Shown here piece by piece: positions 8,671-16,786 of a DNA stretch of 51,071 nucleotides. Numbering within the stretch: position 1 is the stretch's first letter; every line of letters starts with the position of its first letter. A program made the translations under genes and the position numbers. Origin of the DNA: Allochromatium warmingii (GTDB taxonomy: Bacteria > Pseudomonadota > Gammaproteobacteria > Chromatiales > Chromatiaceae). Under the pieces are notes generated by a model. It had not been told where the DNA came from. It did no database searches and was given only the letters and a program-made list of their open reading frames with translations. The stretch covers positions 1-51,071 of the forward strand of contig NZ_FNOW01000019.1 of NCBI RefSeq assembly GCF_900107145.1, read 5' to 3'.

Positions 8671-9693
8671 TCACACCACAACCACGCGATCCCGTCCGCC
8701 TTCTTTAGCGAGATATAAACCGCGATCTGCTCGTTCAATGAACGACTCCGATGTTTCACCGGGTTGAAAGCGGGTTAAACCAATCGAAACAGTAATCGAG
8801 CGAATGGTATCCTGCGTGCTTTTACGGCGAATGTGTAGAGTGGCAATTTGACGGTGAATCTCAGCGGCAAGCTGCTGCGCGACGGCTAATTCATCATTTA
8901 CAATCACCGCAAATTCTTCGCCGCCATAGCGTGCAACAAATACGCGCTCATTGTGCAAATGTGCGAGCACCTGTCCGACAACTTCCAGCACGCGATCACC
9001 CATTACATGCCCATAGCTATCATTGAGTCGCTTAAAATGATCGAGGTCGATGATTAAAAGGCAGGTCGGCTCATCGGGTGCGGACAATGATTGAGCAAGG
9101 GCTTCATCAAAAGCGCGGCGATTGGGAATCTGCGTCAGTGCATCTATCCGCGCTTGGCGCTCACTGGCTTCTAATTCGCGCTTAAGCTGTTCAACTTGGG
9201 CGTTGGCTGATTCGAGTTCATTGCAAAAAACTTGCGTTTGGTGCGCTAAATCACGGGTTTCTGTGAGCAATTGCCCGAGCATAAAGCGGATATGTTCTTG
9301 ATCGACATTATTTTCAAAGACTTCTATTGCTTCGCGCAAGCTGGCTCCGTAATCCTGCGCGTCACGTAGATTACGCGAAACAGCCCGTGTCAACTGCGTG
9401 ACAATATCGACAATCAGATCGCGGACTTGCGGGCTGCTAGGTAGGTAATGCTTGACGAAGTACTCAAAAAACAAGACTTCGCTAATTTCAGGGTTATAGG
9501 GGCCGCTTTCGGGAAATTCAGCCAGCAAAGCGCGGCTGAGTTCTGGCGAAGCGTTCTGCACATGCGCATACCAGAGTGCATAATTATAGGGCGTTGGCGG
9601 AATACGACGGCGTACCATCAGCGGCACTGCCATGCGTAGATAATCCGAAGCTGTACTGAGATCATCCTTGAAATTCATCCGGTTCACGCTCAT
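8671..9693 (-). CDS. GGDEF-domain diguanylate cyclase
   Basis: A soluble protein of 340 residues predicted to make cyclic di-GMP from two GTP. An N-terminal helical region (about 1-150, with RRRIPPTPYNYALWY) leads through a coiled coil (about 160-190) to the GGDEF domain. The substrate/metal motif DLDHFKRLND and active-site motif GGEEF are intact. The allosteric I-site RxxD expected just before GGEEF is absent: the positions read N..V in NERVFVARYGG. The start is the ATG at 9693, which is the first codon after the right end of the IscB element; a TTG at 9696 belongs to the element. ATG 9678 is an alternative. The insertion has cut the gene off from its ancestral upstream region. Confidence 0.9.
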   Translation of the reverse strand: MSVNRMNFKDDLSTASDYLRMAVPLMVRRRIPPTPYNYALWYAHVQNASPELSRALLAEFPESGPYNPEISEVLFFEYFVKHYLPSSPQVRDLIVDIVTQLTRAVSRNLRDAQDYGASLREAIEVFENNVDQEHIRFMLGQLLTETRDLAHQTQVFCNELESANAQVEQLKRELEASERQARIDALTQIPNRRAFDEALAQSLSAPDEPTCLLIIDLDHFKRLNDSYGHVMGDRVLEVVGQVLAHLHNERVFVARYGGEEFAVIVNDELAVAQQLAAEIHRQIATLHIRRKSTQDTIRSITVSIGLTRFQPGETSESFIERADRGLYLAKEGGRDRVVVV

Positions 9694-9761
9694 CAATCTT
9701 ACGCGAGAAACCCCGTCCTAATTATAGGGCTGGGAGGCAGAGCGCACGGTGCGGAGCACCA

Positions 9762-11081
9762 TTAAGCCGCCAATCTCGCTTCCTCCGGTTGTGTTAGGTT
9801 GAATGAATAACCATAACCATCAGCGCGTTGCAGCACTGAGCAATGGCGATGAGCAATCCCTTGAATTACGCCGGTGGCGGTTTGAATATTGAAGCTGCCG
9901 GAGGTGCGCACCGCCACGCGCCCGACGTGAACTCCAGCTTTTTTACCGCTCGGTATGTGAGCGATGACCCGATCCCCGGTCTGAAATCCATGAATGCGCT
10001 TGTGGCGCATCAGATGACCACGCGGAAAGCCGAAGCGATTCAGTCGCGTGCGCTGATAGCTACCACGTCCCATCGCTTTAATAGCGAGTGTGGGGATTTG
10101 CCAATTGTGTAGCGCATCAAGCTTACCAACACAGGCGGCATCGAGCGCATGAGTTTTGGGAATACCGAGGCGTTGGCGGTTGTATTTGGTTTGACCACCT
10201 GAGCCGGTTTTGACTTGCAGGCCGGTGGCCTTGAGTGCATTAAACAGTGCCCAACGAGTCGTATTAACGGCAGCGGCATCTTTTAATGGAGCCTGAGCCT
10301 GCGCTTGAATCTGTTTAAGTAATTCCAATTTATGTTTCAGGAATGCTTCAATCGACTGTGCGCCTTTTTTGTGATTACAGGGCGCACAGGCTAACGTCAA
10401 ATTGCTCAGGCGATTGGAACCACCAGCGGATTTAGGGCGAATATGTTCGATCTGAAGCGGAACCTGTTGTGCTCCACAATAAGCACAGGTGCGCTGCCAT
10501 TTTTCTAATAAATATTCGCGCACTTCATACCCAGCTAATTCACCTTGCTGATATTCAATTCCACTGATTTCAGGATGCTGCATCGCTTGCAAATCAAAAC
10601 GCACCAATTCCTGAGTGATTTCTGTAATCGGTGCAAGTCGGCGTAAGCGTTTTACCCAATTGATCGTTGTCTCGACACGATGACGCAGACTCGGTGCCAA
10701 CCAGCCTTTTGGTTTGGTGCGATTGAGAAAGCGTGGGGCACGATAGCGGAGATTCGCGGAGCGCCGACGACGACGCATCGCACTACGTGCCCGCAGTGCT
10801 TCGCTGATTTGATAACCGCGATGGGTCAGTTCAGCTAACCACACTACAGACTCATCACGACGTACTACTTCACGCACTAGCGCAATCCCAGTGGTTTTGC
10901 TCCCCGGGTCAAGCTTTAGGCGCAGCGGTTGTAATACGCCGCCGATTCGATCCTTTAATCGGATCGTAAAAGGCACTAAACGCACCACCACCGCCCGACC
11001 GCGTTCAAGTAACAACCGTGCTCGCTTTTCCGAGCACGGCATCAGCGGTCTTTTCTGTTTATTCAGTACAAAAACAGACAT
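9762..11081 (-). CDS. iscB: IscB, RNA-guided HNH/RuvC nuclease
   Basis: A 439-residue protein of the IscB family, the RNA-guided ancestors of Cas9. Visible in order: PLMP domain (KRPLMPCSEKRARLLL, 10-25), RuvC-I with Asp58 (LKLDPGSKTTGIAL), arginine-rich bridge helix (about 98-114), RuvC-II with Glu158 (ITQELVRFD), HNH domain with two CxxC zinc pairs (199/202, 232/235) and His213 (QIEHIRPKS), RuvC-III with His311/Asp314 (KTHALDAAC), and a C-terminal target-adjacent-motif-interacting region. All catalytic residues look intact. The start at 11081 matches the usual family N-terminus; an in-frame ATG at 11099 is possible. It ends PEEARLAA, the same tail as the relic at 29580-29603. Confidence 0.95.
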   Translation of the reverse strand: MSVFVLNKQKRPLMPCSEKRARLLLERGRAVVVRLVPFTIRLKDRIGGVLQPLRLKLDPGSKTTGIALVREVVRRDESVVWLAELTHRGYQISEALRARSAMRRRRRSANLRYRAPRFLNRTKPKGWLAPSLRHRVETTINWVKRLRRLAPITEITQELVRFDLQAMQHPEISGIEYQQGELAGYEVREYLLEKWQRTCAYCGAQQVPLQIEHIRPKSAGGSNRLSNLTLACAPCNHKKGAQSIEAFLKHKLELLKQIQAQAQAPLKDAAAVNTTRWALFNALKATGLQVKTGSGGQTKYNRQRLGIPKTHALDAACVGKLDALHNWQIPTLAIKAMGRGSYQRTRLNRFGFPRGHLMRHKRIHGFQTGDRVIAHIPSGKKAGVHVGRVAVRTSGSFNIQTATGVIQGIAHRHCSVLQRADGYGYSFNLTQPEEARLAA

Positions 11082-11101
11082 ATATTCACACTCAAACATC
11101 T

Positions 11102-11375
11102 GCCCTTACGGGCCTAGTAACGGAAGCCCAAAGGCTTCGCTCCCCTCGGGACTGTCTACAACCGGCTCCCGCTTCGCAGCGGCGATCAGAACCTTCGGCG
11201 TTTTACCTTGCGCCAGCCTAATCCTGACCTTTCAGAGCGGCGGACTGAGGAAGCATCCGCCGGTGAGTCTTGACGACCTATTGTAAACGGAGCGGGTTGG
11301 TTACCGCTTTCCCTGGTCAACGTGGCTTGCGAGTCACCTCACAAGCCCCTGCCATAAGGCGGGGGTTCGTTGACC
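11102..11375 (-). ncRNA. Omega-RNA (HEARO RNA) guiding IscB
   Basis: About 270 nt between the inferred left end and iscB fold into many stems. GGTCAACG at the 5' end pairs perfectly with CGTTGACC and encloses CCCCGCC-TTAT-GGCAGGGG and GCTTG/CAAGC stems. Further on come AGCGG/CCGCT, GGCGGA/TCCGCC, CCGCT-GCGA-AGCGG, GAAGCC/GGCTTC, and GCCC-GTAA-GGGC directly before the ORF. This is the position and character of the omega-RNA of IscB systems. By family rule the guide would be the roughly 16-18 nt just upstream (about 11376-11393, minus strand). The exact ends are not determined. Confidence 0.85.
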
Positions 11376-11503
11376 GCTGGATTCGCCGCGAATTAGGTTG
11401 CAACATCGCGAAGCGGCGCTCCTGCGTACAGGTGGCGCTAGCTTCCAATTTCATTTATCGCGTCCCGTGCGATGGTGTTCTACGCCTAAGCTGGCAGCCG
11501 ATT

Positions 11504-12133
11504 TCAACTCCCCTCAATCCGCTGGTGCAGATAGGCAAACACCGCCAGCGCCCCGGCGATCACCTGATCGGGGACTAGCGCCTGATGCAGCGCCAGCGTA
11601 TTGAGGGCAGAAGTAAAGGCTTTCCATGCAGCGGCGGTCTGATCGCTGTGGAAATCGAGAAACCGTGCCGCGCCCAGCGACTCGCCGAGACGGCGCCGCA
11701 GATGACGCGCAATCGTCCGTCCGCCCAGCGTCGCCCCTTCCAGTACATACAGACCGCCGACGGTGGCGCTGAGATCGTGGGGCAAGGCAAGCGTCGCGGT
11801 CATCGCGACCAGTCTGGGATGATAGGTCAAGCCCTGTTCATCGAGATCGGCCAGCAGCGCCGGCAGCTTCGGGCGCACTCCGAGTTGTTCACGGATCGCC
11901 GGATCAATCACATCAAACAGCGTGCGTTCCAGCGGCGCAAGAATACTGACCATCGCGTGCAAATACTGCTGATAGGCCGCTAGCGTCACCGTCTCAGCGG
12001 TCAGTTGCGCCATCAGTGGCAACAGCTCAATCTCGGCATGAACGCCTGCCGTAGCACGGCGCAGCACACGGGCAAGATCGCGGTCAGTGCATGACGCAGA
12101 ACCGGTTGCAGGATACGGCATAACACTGTCCAT
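11504..12133 (-). CDS. Biliverdin-producing heme oxygenase (bacteriophytochrome partner)
   Basis: About 209 residues; opens heme to biliverdin IXalpha, iron and CO. The proximal heme ligand is in RRATAGVHAEIE near the N-terminus. The distal helix motif YVLEGATLGGRTIA is present, closely matching the bacterial BphO/HemO pattern. The start is uncertain: ATG at 12133 or 12121 gives a family-like N-terminus, whereas the longest frame would begin at 12181 inside the divergent phytochrome start. It is divergent from bphP and supplies its chromophore. Downstream, on the same strand, the diguanylate cyclase would follow after about 128 bp if the IscB element were removed. Confidence 0.9.
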   Translation of the reverse strand: MDSVMPYPATGSASCTDRDLARVLRRATAGVHAEIELLPLMAQLTAETVTLAAYQQYLHAMVSILAPLERTLFDVIDPAIREQLGVRPKLPALLADLDEQGLTYHPRLVAMTATLALPHDLSATVGGLYVLEGATLGGRTIARHLRRRLGESLGAARFLDFHSDQTAAAWKAFTSALNTLALHQALVPDQVIAGALAVFAYLHQRIEGS

Positions 12134-12179
12134 CTGGTTTAAGATCGCGCTACCCGACTTCAATACCCGAACCCCCATC

Positions 12180-13760
12180 ATGAGCGAATCCCTAGCACCG
12201 GGCTTTTTGGCTGAATGCGAGCGTGAGCAGTTGCATCATGTCCAGTCTATCCAACCTTGGGGTTGCGTGCTAGGCGGTCGCACGGGTGCGCCAATCGTCG
12301 AGGTGGTCAGCGCCAATCTGCCCGCTTGGACGGGCTGGATACCCGAAGCGGTGTTAGGTCAGGCGCTCACAACCCTGCTGCCGGAGTTTCCACCGCAGAC
12401 CGAACTGACCGATATTACCAACGCCCCGGATGCGTGGATGCTGGCAGCCAGCGATAAGCGGTTCTATCCGGCGCTGCTCGCGGGGCCGAGCGGCCCGCTC
12501 GATGGTTTGCTCTCCTGCAATGCGCACAACTGGCTGCTCGAATTAGAACCAGCTTTGCCCAGCGAGCAACAGGCCGATGCCTATCGTCCGGTGCCGCATC
12601 GCCTCTATCGGATGCCGTATTCAGAGCGCGATTGGGCCAGTCATTGCCAGTATCTTGCTGATGAGCTGCGCACCGCGAGCGGCTTTGAACGAGTGATGAT
12701 TTATCGCTTTCGTCACGATGGGTGCGGCGAGGTCATCGCCGAGAGTCTGCGTGACGGACTGCCGCCCTATCTTGGGCTACGCTATCCGGCATCGGATATT
12801 CCACAGATTGCCCGTCAGCTCTATCGACTCAACTCCCATCGTCAGATCCCCAACATTGCCGCGCCGCCGGTGCCGTTGCTCAGTCTGGAGCCGGAAGCGG
12901 TCGCCGATTTAACGCTGTCGGATCTGCGTGCCGTCTCGCCGGTGCATCTGGAATATCTCAAAAATATGGGCGTCACCGCCTCGCTGTCGTTTTCGATTCT
13001 TATCAGCGGCGAGCTGTGGGGGCTGATTGCCTGTCATCATTCCGCGCCGCGTCATCTGGCGCTGCCGGTGCGCTTGCGCTGTGCTGAGATGACGCAGGTG
13101 TTTACGCTGGCGATCTCAGGCTATCAAAGTACACAACGGCTGATGGATCTGAACGAAAGCGATCAAGAGATTCTCGCGCTGTTGGCCGCGCTGCGCCTAG
13201 TGGATGATGAGCGCGATTTGATCGCCGAACTCGGAACTGGTCGTGCGAATGTAATCGACCACACCCTCGCGCAAGCCCTGCTATCGCTGGCGCGAGCAAC
13301 GGGCGCGGCGCTGGTTGATGCGTCCAATATTGTGACTGTCGGCCAGACGCCAGAGGTGAGCGACATTCGCGCTCTGGTCAACTGGCTGCATGAAACCGTG
13401 ACTGCGCCGATTTTTGTCACCGACCGGCTCGCGGCGCTCTATCCCGAAGCCATCGCCTTTGCTGAACTCGGAAGCGGTCTGATGGCGGTGCGGGTTGACG
13501 GCTATCGTGAGACCGGCGACCGCTGGTTTTTATGGTGGCGACCCGAGCAACCGCATACTGTTTACTGGGCGGGCGATCCGCGCAAAGGTGCGCTCTTTGA
13601 TGAACAACGCCAAGTACTCTCGCCGCGTTCCTCGTTTGCCCGCTGGATTGAAACCACAGCGCGTCAGTCCGAACCCTGGACGGACGCCGATTGGCTCCGC
13701 GCTAAGAAGTTTCGCAGTCTGGTGCTACACGACATCAATGCGCGTTTTTTGGGGCGGTGA
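12180..13760 (+). CDS. Bacteriophytochrome photosensory module without output domain
   Basis: A 526-residue PAS-GAF-PHY red/far-red photoreceptor. The N-terminal biliverdin-binding cysteine is Cys13 (FLAECEREQLHHV), followed by the figure-of-eight segment SIQPWG. The GAF domain carries YPASDIPQIARQLY. The PHY tongue motifs WWRPE and PRSSF are present near 445 and 485. The chain ends about 35 residues after PRSSF, at the point where a histidine kinase or GGDEF/EAL output normally starts, so signalling must occur through a partner. The ATG at 12180 gives the standard N-terminus. Heme oxygenase is divergent. No frameshifted output remnant is visible before the next gene at 13797. Confidence 0.92.
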   Translation: MSESLAPGFLAECEREQLHHVQSIQPWGCVLGGRTGAPIVEVVSANLPAWTGWIPEAVLGQALTTLLPEFPPQTELTDITNAPDAWMLAASDKRFYPALLAGPSGPLDGLLSCNAHNWLLELEPALPSEQQADAYRPVPHRLYRMPYSERDWASHCQYLADELRTASGFERVMIYRFRHDGCGEVIAESLRDGLPPYLGLRYPASDIPQIARQLYRLNSHRQIPNIAAPPVPLLSLEPEAVADLTLSDLRAVSPVHLEYLKNMGVTASLSFSILISGELWGLIACHHSAPRHLALPVRLRCAEMTQVFTLAISGYQSTQRLMDLNESDQEILALLAALRLVDDERDLIAELGTGRANVIDHTLAQALLSLARATGAALVDASNIVTVGQTPEVSDIRALVNWLHETVTAPIFVTDRLAALYPEAIAFAELGSGLMAVRVDGYRETGDRWFLWWRPEQPHTVYWAGDPRKGALFDEQRQVLSPRSSFARWIETTARQSEPWTDADWLRAKKFRSLVLHDINARFLGR

Positions 13761-13796
13761 GCGGCATCACTGTCTGATAGCTTACAGGACTCACCC

Positions 13797-14648
13797 ATGA
13801 ACACGGCGCTCATCACTGGTGCAAATTCTGGATTGGGCCGCGCCTGCGCACAGGCGCTCGCGGCGGCGGGTTGGCGCGTGGGATTAGTCGCCCGCGACCG
13901 CACACGCGGTGCAGCGGCGCTGGCTGAAATTCAAGCCACAACCGGCAATCCGCATTTACATCTGTTTGTCGCCGATTTGGTCAGTCAAGCTGAGGTGCGG
14001 GCACTGGCCGCTGCGGTGCTTGCGCAGTTCGATCACCTACAGTTGCTCATCAATAATGCCGGAACAGCATTTCGTGAACGGCGGCTGAGTCCTGATGGCA
14101 TCGAGCGGGCGCTGGCGATCAATCATCTTGCGCCATTTTTACTCACACAGTTGTTGCTCGACCGGCTGACGGCCAGTGCTCCAGCACAGATTGTCAATAT
14201 CAGCACCCGCATAAACACCGCGCTCGATCTCGATGATTGGAACTGGGAGCGCCGCCCGTATCGCATGATGGCCGCCTATGGTCAGTCGAAGCTTGGCAAT
14301 CTGCACCTGACATTCGAGCTGGCGCGACGGCTCGCCGATAGCGGCGTGCGCGTCAACGCAGTTTTTCCGGGTGTGTTCCGCTCCAATCTCGGCGGCACCG
14401 ATGGCGCACAAGGGCGGTTCTGGCGCGTACTTGATCGTCTGATTGGCTGGGCACTGCCGACACCGGAGCAGGTCGCTCGCCGATTGCTGCCGCTGCTGCT
14501 GGATACCTCGCCGCCGCTGTTGCACGGCGCGTATCTCGATCAGCGTCGCCGCCTGTTGCCAGCTCCGGCGCAAGCGCGTGATCCGGCGCTCAATCAGCGG
14601 GTATGGGCGTTGAGCGTAGCCGCGACGGGGTTGGATCAGCCGCGCTAA
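13797..14648 (+). CDS. Short-chain dehydrogenase/reductase
   Basis: A 283-residue classical-type SDR with a Rossmann NAD(P) site TGANSGLGRA (residues 7-16), the NNAG motif near 85, and catalytic Tyr/Lys in YGQSK near 160. The overall pattern (ARDRTRGAAALAEIQ, then LLINNAGTAF) resembles the retinol-dehydrogenase/protochlorophyllide-oxidoreductase-like SDR group, which cannot be taken as substrate evidence. It starts 36 nt after bphP on the same strand, so it may be cotranscribed. It ends 15 nt from the convergent dnaQ stop. Confidence 0.9.
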   Translation: MNTALITGANSGLGRACAQALAAAGWRVGLVARDRTRGAAALAEIQATTGNPHLHLFVADLVSQAEVRALAAAVLAQFDHLQLLINNAGTAFRERRLSPDGIERALAINHLAPFLLTQLLLDRLTASAPAQIVNISTRINTALDLDDWNWERRPYRMMAAYGQSKLGNLHLTFELARRLADSGVRVNAVFPGVFRSNLGGTDGAQGRFWRVLDRLIGWALPTPEQVARRLLPLLLDTSPPLLHGAYLDQRRRLLPAPAQARDPALNQRVWALSVAATGLDQPR

Positions 14649-14663
14649 TTTCCCGTCGATTCT

Positions 14664-15383
14664 TCACTCTTCCCGCAACCACACACAGGCCCCGCTGGCC
14701 GCCTGAATCGCTGCCAACCGCGCCTGATGCGCGGCACATTCCTCAGCCGTAGCACGCACAATCGGCAAGCGCGGGCGATTCGGATCCAGACGACCGCGCA
14801 GACTCGCCTGCTCGCCGCCGCTATTCAGATCGCCGCGCTCGCCGCCGAGCAGCAGCGTCACCTGCCCGCCGGTCATCGCTAAATAGACATCTGCAAGAAT
14901 CTCAGCATCGAGCAACGCGCCATGCAGCGTGCGTTCTGTGTTGTCGATCCCGTAGCGTTTACAGAGTGCATCGAGGCTATTGCGCTGGCCCGGATGCAGG
15001 CGTCGCGCCAGCAGCAGGCTATCGGTCACGGTGCATAGATCGGCGATGCGTGGCGCATCCGCACCGCGCCATAACGTCAATTCGTGGTCGAGAAAGCCGG
15101 CATCGAATGCCGCGTTATGAATAATGAGTTCGGCATCACGCAAATAATCCAGCAGACGCTCGGCGATCTCGGCAAAACGCGGTTTCGATGCCAGAAACGG
15201 ATTGCTGATGCCATGTACCGCTTCGGCTTCGGCGTCGATGTCGCGGTCAGGATTGAGATATTCGTGAAAATTATGACCACTCGGGCGGCGGTCGATCAGC
15301 TCAACACAGCCGATCTCAATTATCCGATGTCCGTCACGCGGTTCGAGGCCGGTGGTTTCGGTATCGAGCACGATTTGACGCAT
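14664..15383 (-). CDS. dnaQ: DNA polymerase III epsilon subunit, 3'-5' proofreading exonuclease
   Basis: A 239-residue DEDDh exonuclease that proofreads for the replicative polymerase. Exo I is LDTETTGL (Asp/Glu near residues 7-9), Exo II lies in the IIHNAAFDAGFL region, and Exo III includes HGALLDAEILADVYL with the catalytic His and Asp. A C-terminal tail (about 180-239) would bind the alpha subunit. It starts 2 nt after the rnhA stop; the methyltransferase-rnhA-dnaQ order matches the yafS-rnhA-dnaQ order of E. coli except that there rnhA and dnaQ are divergent (from memory). Confidence 0.96.
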   Translation of the reverse strand: MRQIVLDTETTGLEPRDGHRIIEIGCVELIDRRPSGHNFHEYLNPDRDIDAEAEAVHGISNPFLASKPRFAEIAERLLDYLRDAELIIHNAAFDAGFLDHELTLWRGADAPRIADLCTVTDSLLLARRLHPGQRNSLDALCKRYGIDNTERTLHGALLDAEILADVYLAMTGGQVTLLLGGERGDLNSGGEQASLRGRLDPNRPRLPIVRATAEECAAHQARLAAIQAASGACVWLREE

Positions 15384-15385
15384 GT

Positions 15386-15865
15386 TTAGCGCCCTCCTGA
15401 TTGCGGCACGCCGCGATTCGCAAGTTGATCGGCGCGTTCATTTTCAGCATGTCCGGCGTGACCTTTGACCCAGCGCCAACTGACCGTATGCTGGCGCAAC
15501 GCCAGATCGAGACGCTCCCATAGATCGCGATTTTTGACCGGCTGTCGGCCAGCGGTCAGCCAGCCGTTGCGCTTCCAGCGTGGCAGCCATTCGCCAACAC
15601 CGCGTTTGACATATTGCGAATCAGTGGTAATGCGGATCGGCGTTGGACGCTTGAGGGCTTCGAGTGCTTGAATCACCGCCATCAGTTCCATGCGATTATT
15701 CGTCGTTTCGTGCTCACCGCCGTATAGTGTTTTTTCGACCGCACCCCAGCGCAACAGCACGCCCCAGCCGCCCGGCCCCGGATTGCCTTTGCAGGCACCA
15801 TCGGTAAAGGCTTCGACGCAATTCGCACCATTAGCACTATCAGCATCATTAGCACCATCAGACAT
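15386..15865 (-). CDS. rnhA: Ribonuclease HI
   Basis: A 159-residue enzyme that cleaves RNA in RNA/DNA hybrids. The four catalytic acids are visible: Asp in [16 protein letters not shown], Glu in [11 protein letters not shown], Asp in ITTDSQYV, and the final Asp in ENERADQLA, with the preceding KGHAGHAEN loop. The ATG at 15865 is preceded by GAGGA about 9 nt away and gives a short Asn/Ala/Asp-rich N-terminal tail before the fold begins. It overlaps the upstream methyltransferase gene by 8 bp and abuts dnaQ. Confidence 0.96.
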   Translation of the reverse strand: MSDGANDADSANGANCVEAFTDGACKGNPGPGGWGVLLRWGAVEKTLYGGEHETTNNRMELMAVIQALEALKRPTPIRITTDSQYVKRGVGEWLPRWKRNGWLTAGRQPVKNRDLWERLDLALRQHTVSWRWVKGHAGHAENERADQLANRGVPQSGGR

Positions 15866-16607
15866 GGCCAGTTCCTCGCGTGGTCGGACGCACAGCGCCG
15901 CCCGGAAGTAGCGCACGACGGCAGGCGCGATAGGGTTTAATCGGGGTCAGGGTCGCCACACGCTTGACGGCACGCATCGCGTATACCCCACCGAACAGCG
16001 GCGCGAGGCGGCGACCGAGTGCTGCAAGCACCGAGCAGCGCCCGATGAACGCGGCTAACGGCGGTGGGCAGATAAGTGTTCGTTCGCGGGCTTCGATCTC
16101 AAATCCCTGTTCCCGCAACCACCGCTCAACCTGCCACGCACTGTGCCAGCGGCCACTGCTGAACGCCCGCCGTCGCCCTAATCCCCAGAGACTCAGCGGC
16201 TCAAATCCCAGCAACACGAGGCGTCCGTGCGGAATCAGCACGCGCTCGACTTCCGCGAGTAACACACGAGGTTGAGCGGTCGATTCGAGCGTATGCGGCA
16301 ACAGCACTGCGTCCAGACTCTCGCTGGCCAGCGGCAGTGCGTGCAGATCCGCGACCAAACTGGCACCAGTTGCGCGGGCTGCCGTCAGCGTCGGCGCGAG
16401 GCGCACGCGCTGCCGAATCCGACTTGCCGCTAATGCCGAATCAAAGTGCTCGCCAGCGCCAATCTGCACCAGATAATAGCCAAAGGTATTGGCCAGCAAC
16501 CGCTGCACAATCGCGCATTCGCTCTGCGCCAGCACCGCGCCCGGTGCCGTGCGCAACCACGCCTGCAAAGGATCGGATTGATCTGACTGAAGGGGATCTG
16601 TGCTCAT
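15858..16607 (-). CDS. Class I SAM-dependent methyltransferase (YafS-like)
   Basis: About 249 residues with a type-11 methyltransferase core. [10 protein letters not shown] occupies the motif I region, followed by an acidic motif ([23 protein letters not shown]) and [15 protein letters not shown], typical of the YafS-like group encoded next to rnhA in gammaproteobacteria. The ATG at 16607 has AGAGG about 8 nt upstream; the frame is open further upstream but overlaps the intergenic region shared with mltD. The C-terminus overlaps rnhA by 8 bp. The substrate is unknown. Confidence 0.85.
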   Translation of the reverse strand: MSTDPLQSDQSDPLQAWLRTAPGAVLAQSECAIVQRLLANTFGYYLVQIGAGEHFDSALAASRIRQRVRLAPTLTAARATGASLVADLHALPLASESLDAVLLPHTLESTAQPRVLLAEVERVLIPHGRLVLLGFEPLSLWGLGRRRAFSSGRWHSAWQVERWLREQGFEIEARERTLICPPPLAAFIGRCSVLAALGRRLAPLFGGVYAMRAVKRVATLTPIKPYRACRRALLPGGAVRPTTRGTGHV

Positions 16608-16786
16608 GCGTAGCGCCTCTGTAGGGACTACATGGTACCCGTGATCGTCGGTCGCTGTCCCCGCGCCGCGAGGCGTTTCCAGACGCGCAATTCTGGAATT
16701 TAGCGCCCCCTTTGCGTATGATAGCTGGACAATTTTCATAATGTTTCGCTAAATCAAGGCGTTACGTTCATCGACTCGGGGTTTCC

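Larger units (their letters stand above)
9694..11375 (-). mobile_element. IscB (OMEGA/HEARO-type) element, complete ORF and RNA, no transposase
   Basis: The unit contains, in minus-strand order, a structured RNA, the iscB ORF and a conserved right end. The left boundary is set where the first RNA stem begins (GGTCAACG at 11375-11368). The right boundary is set by comparison with a second copy at 29506-29654, whose right end is nearly identical (GGACGGGGTTTCTCGCG then AAGATTG) and also stops directly before ATGA. No Y1 TnpA transposase is present, so it would move only in trans. The right end holds a small GGTGC/GCACC hairpin absent from the other copy. Boundaries are inferred to within a few bases. 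Confidence 0.8.

Noticed and set aside
12180-13797. A frameshifted histidine-kinase output domain behind the phytochrome.
   Set aside because: Only 36 bp separate the phytochrome stop from the SDR gene and no kinase H-box or ATPase motifs appear in any frame.
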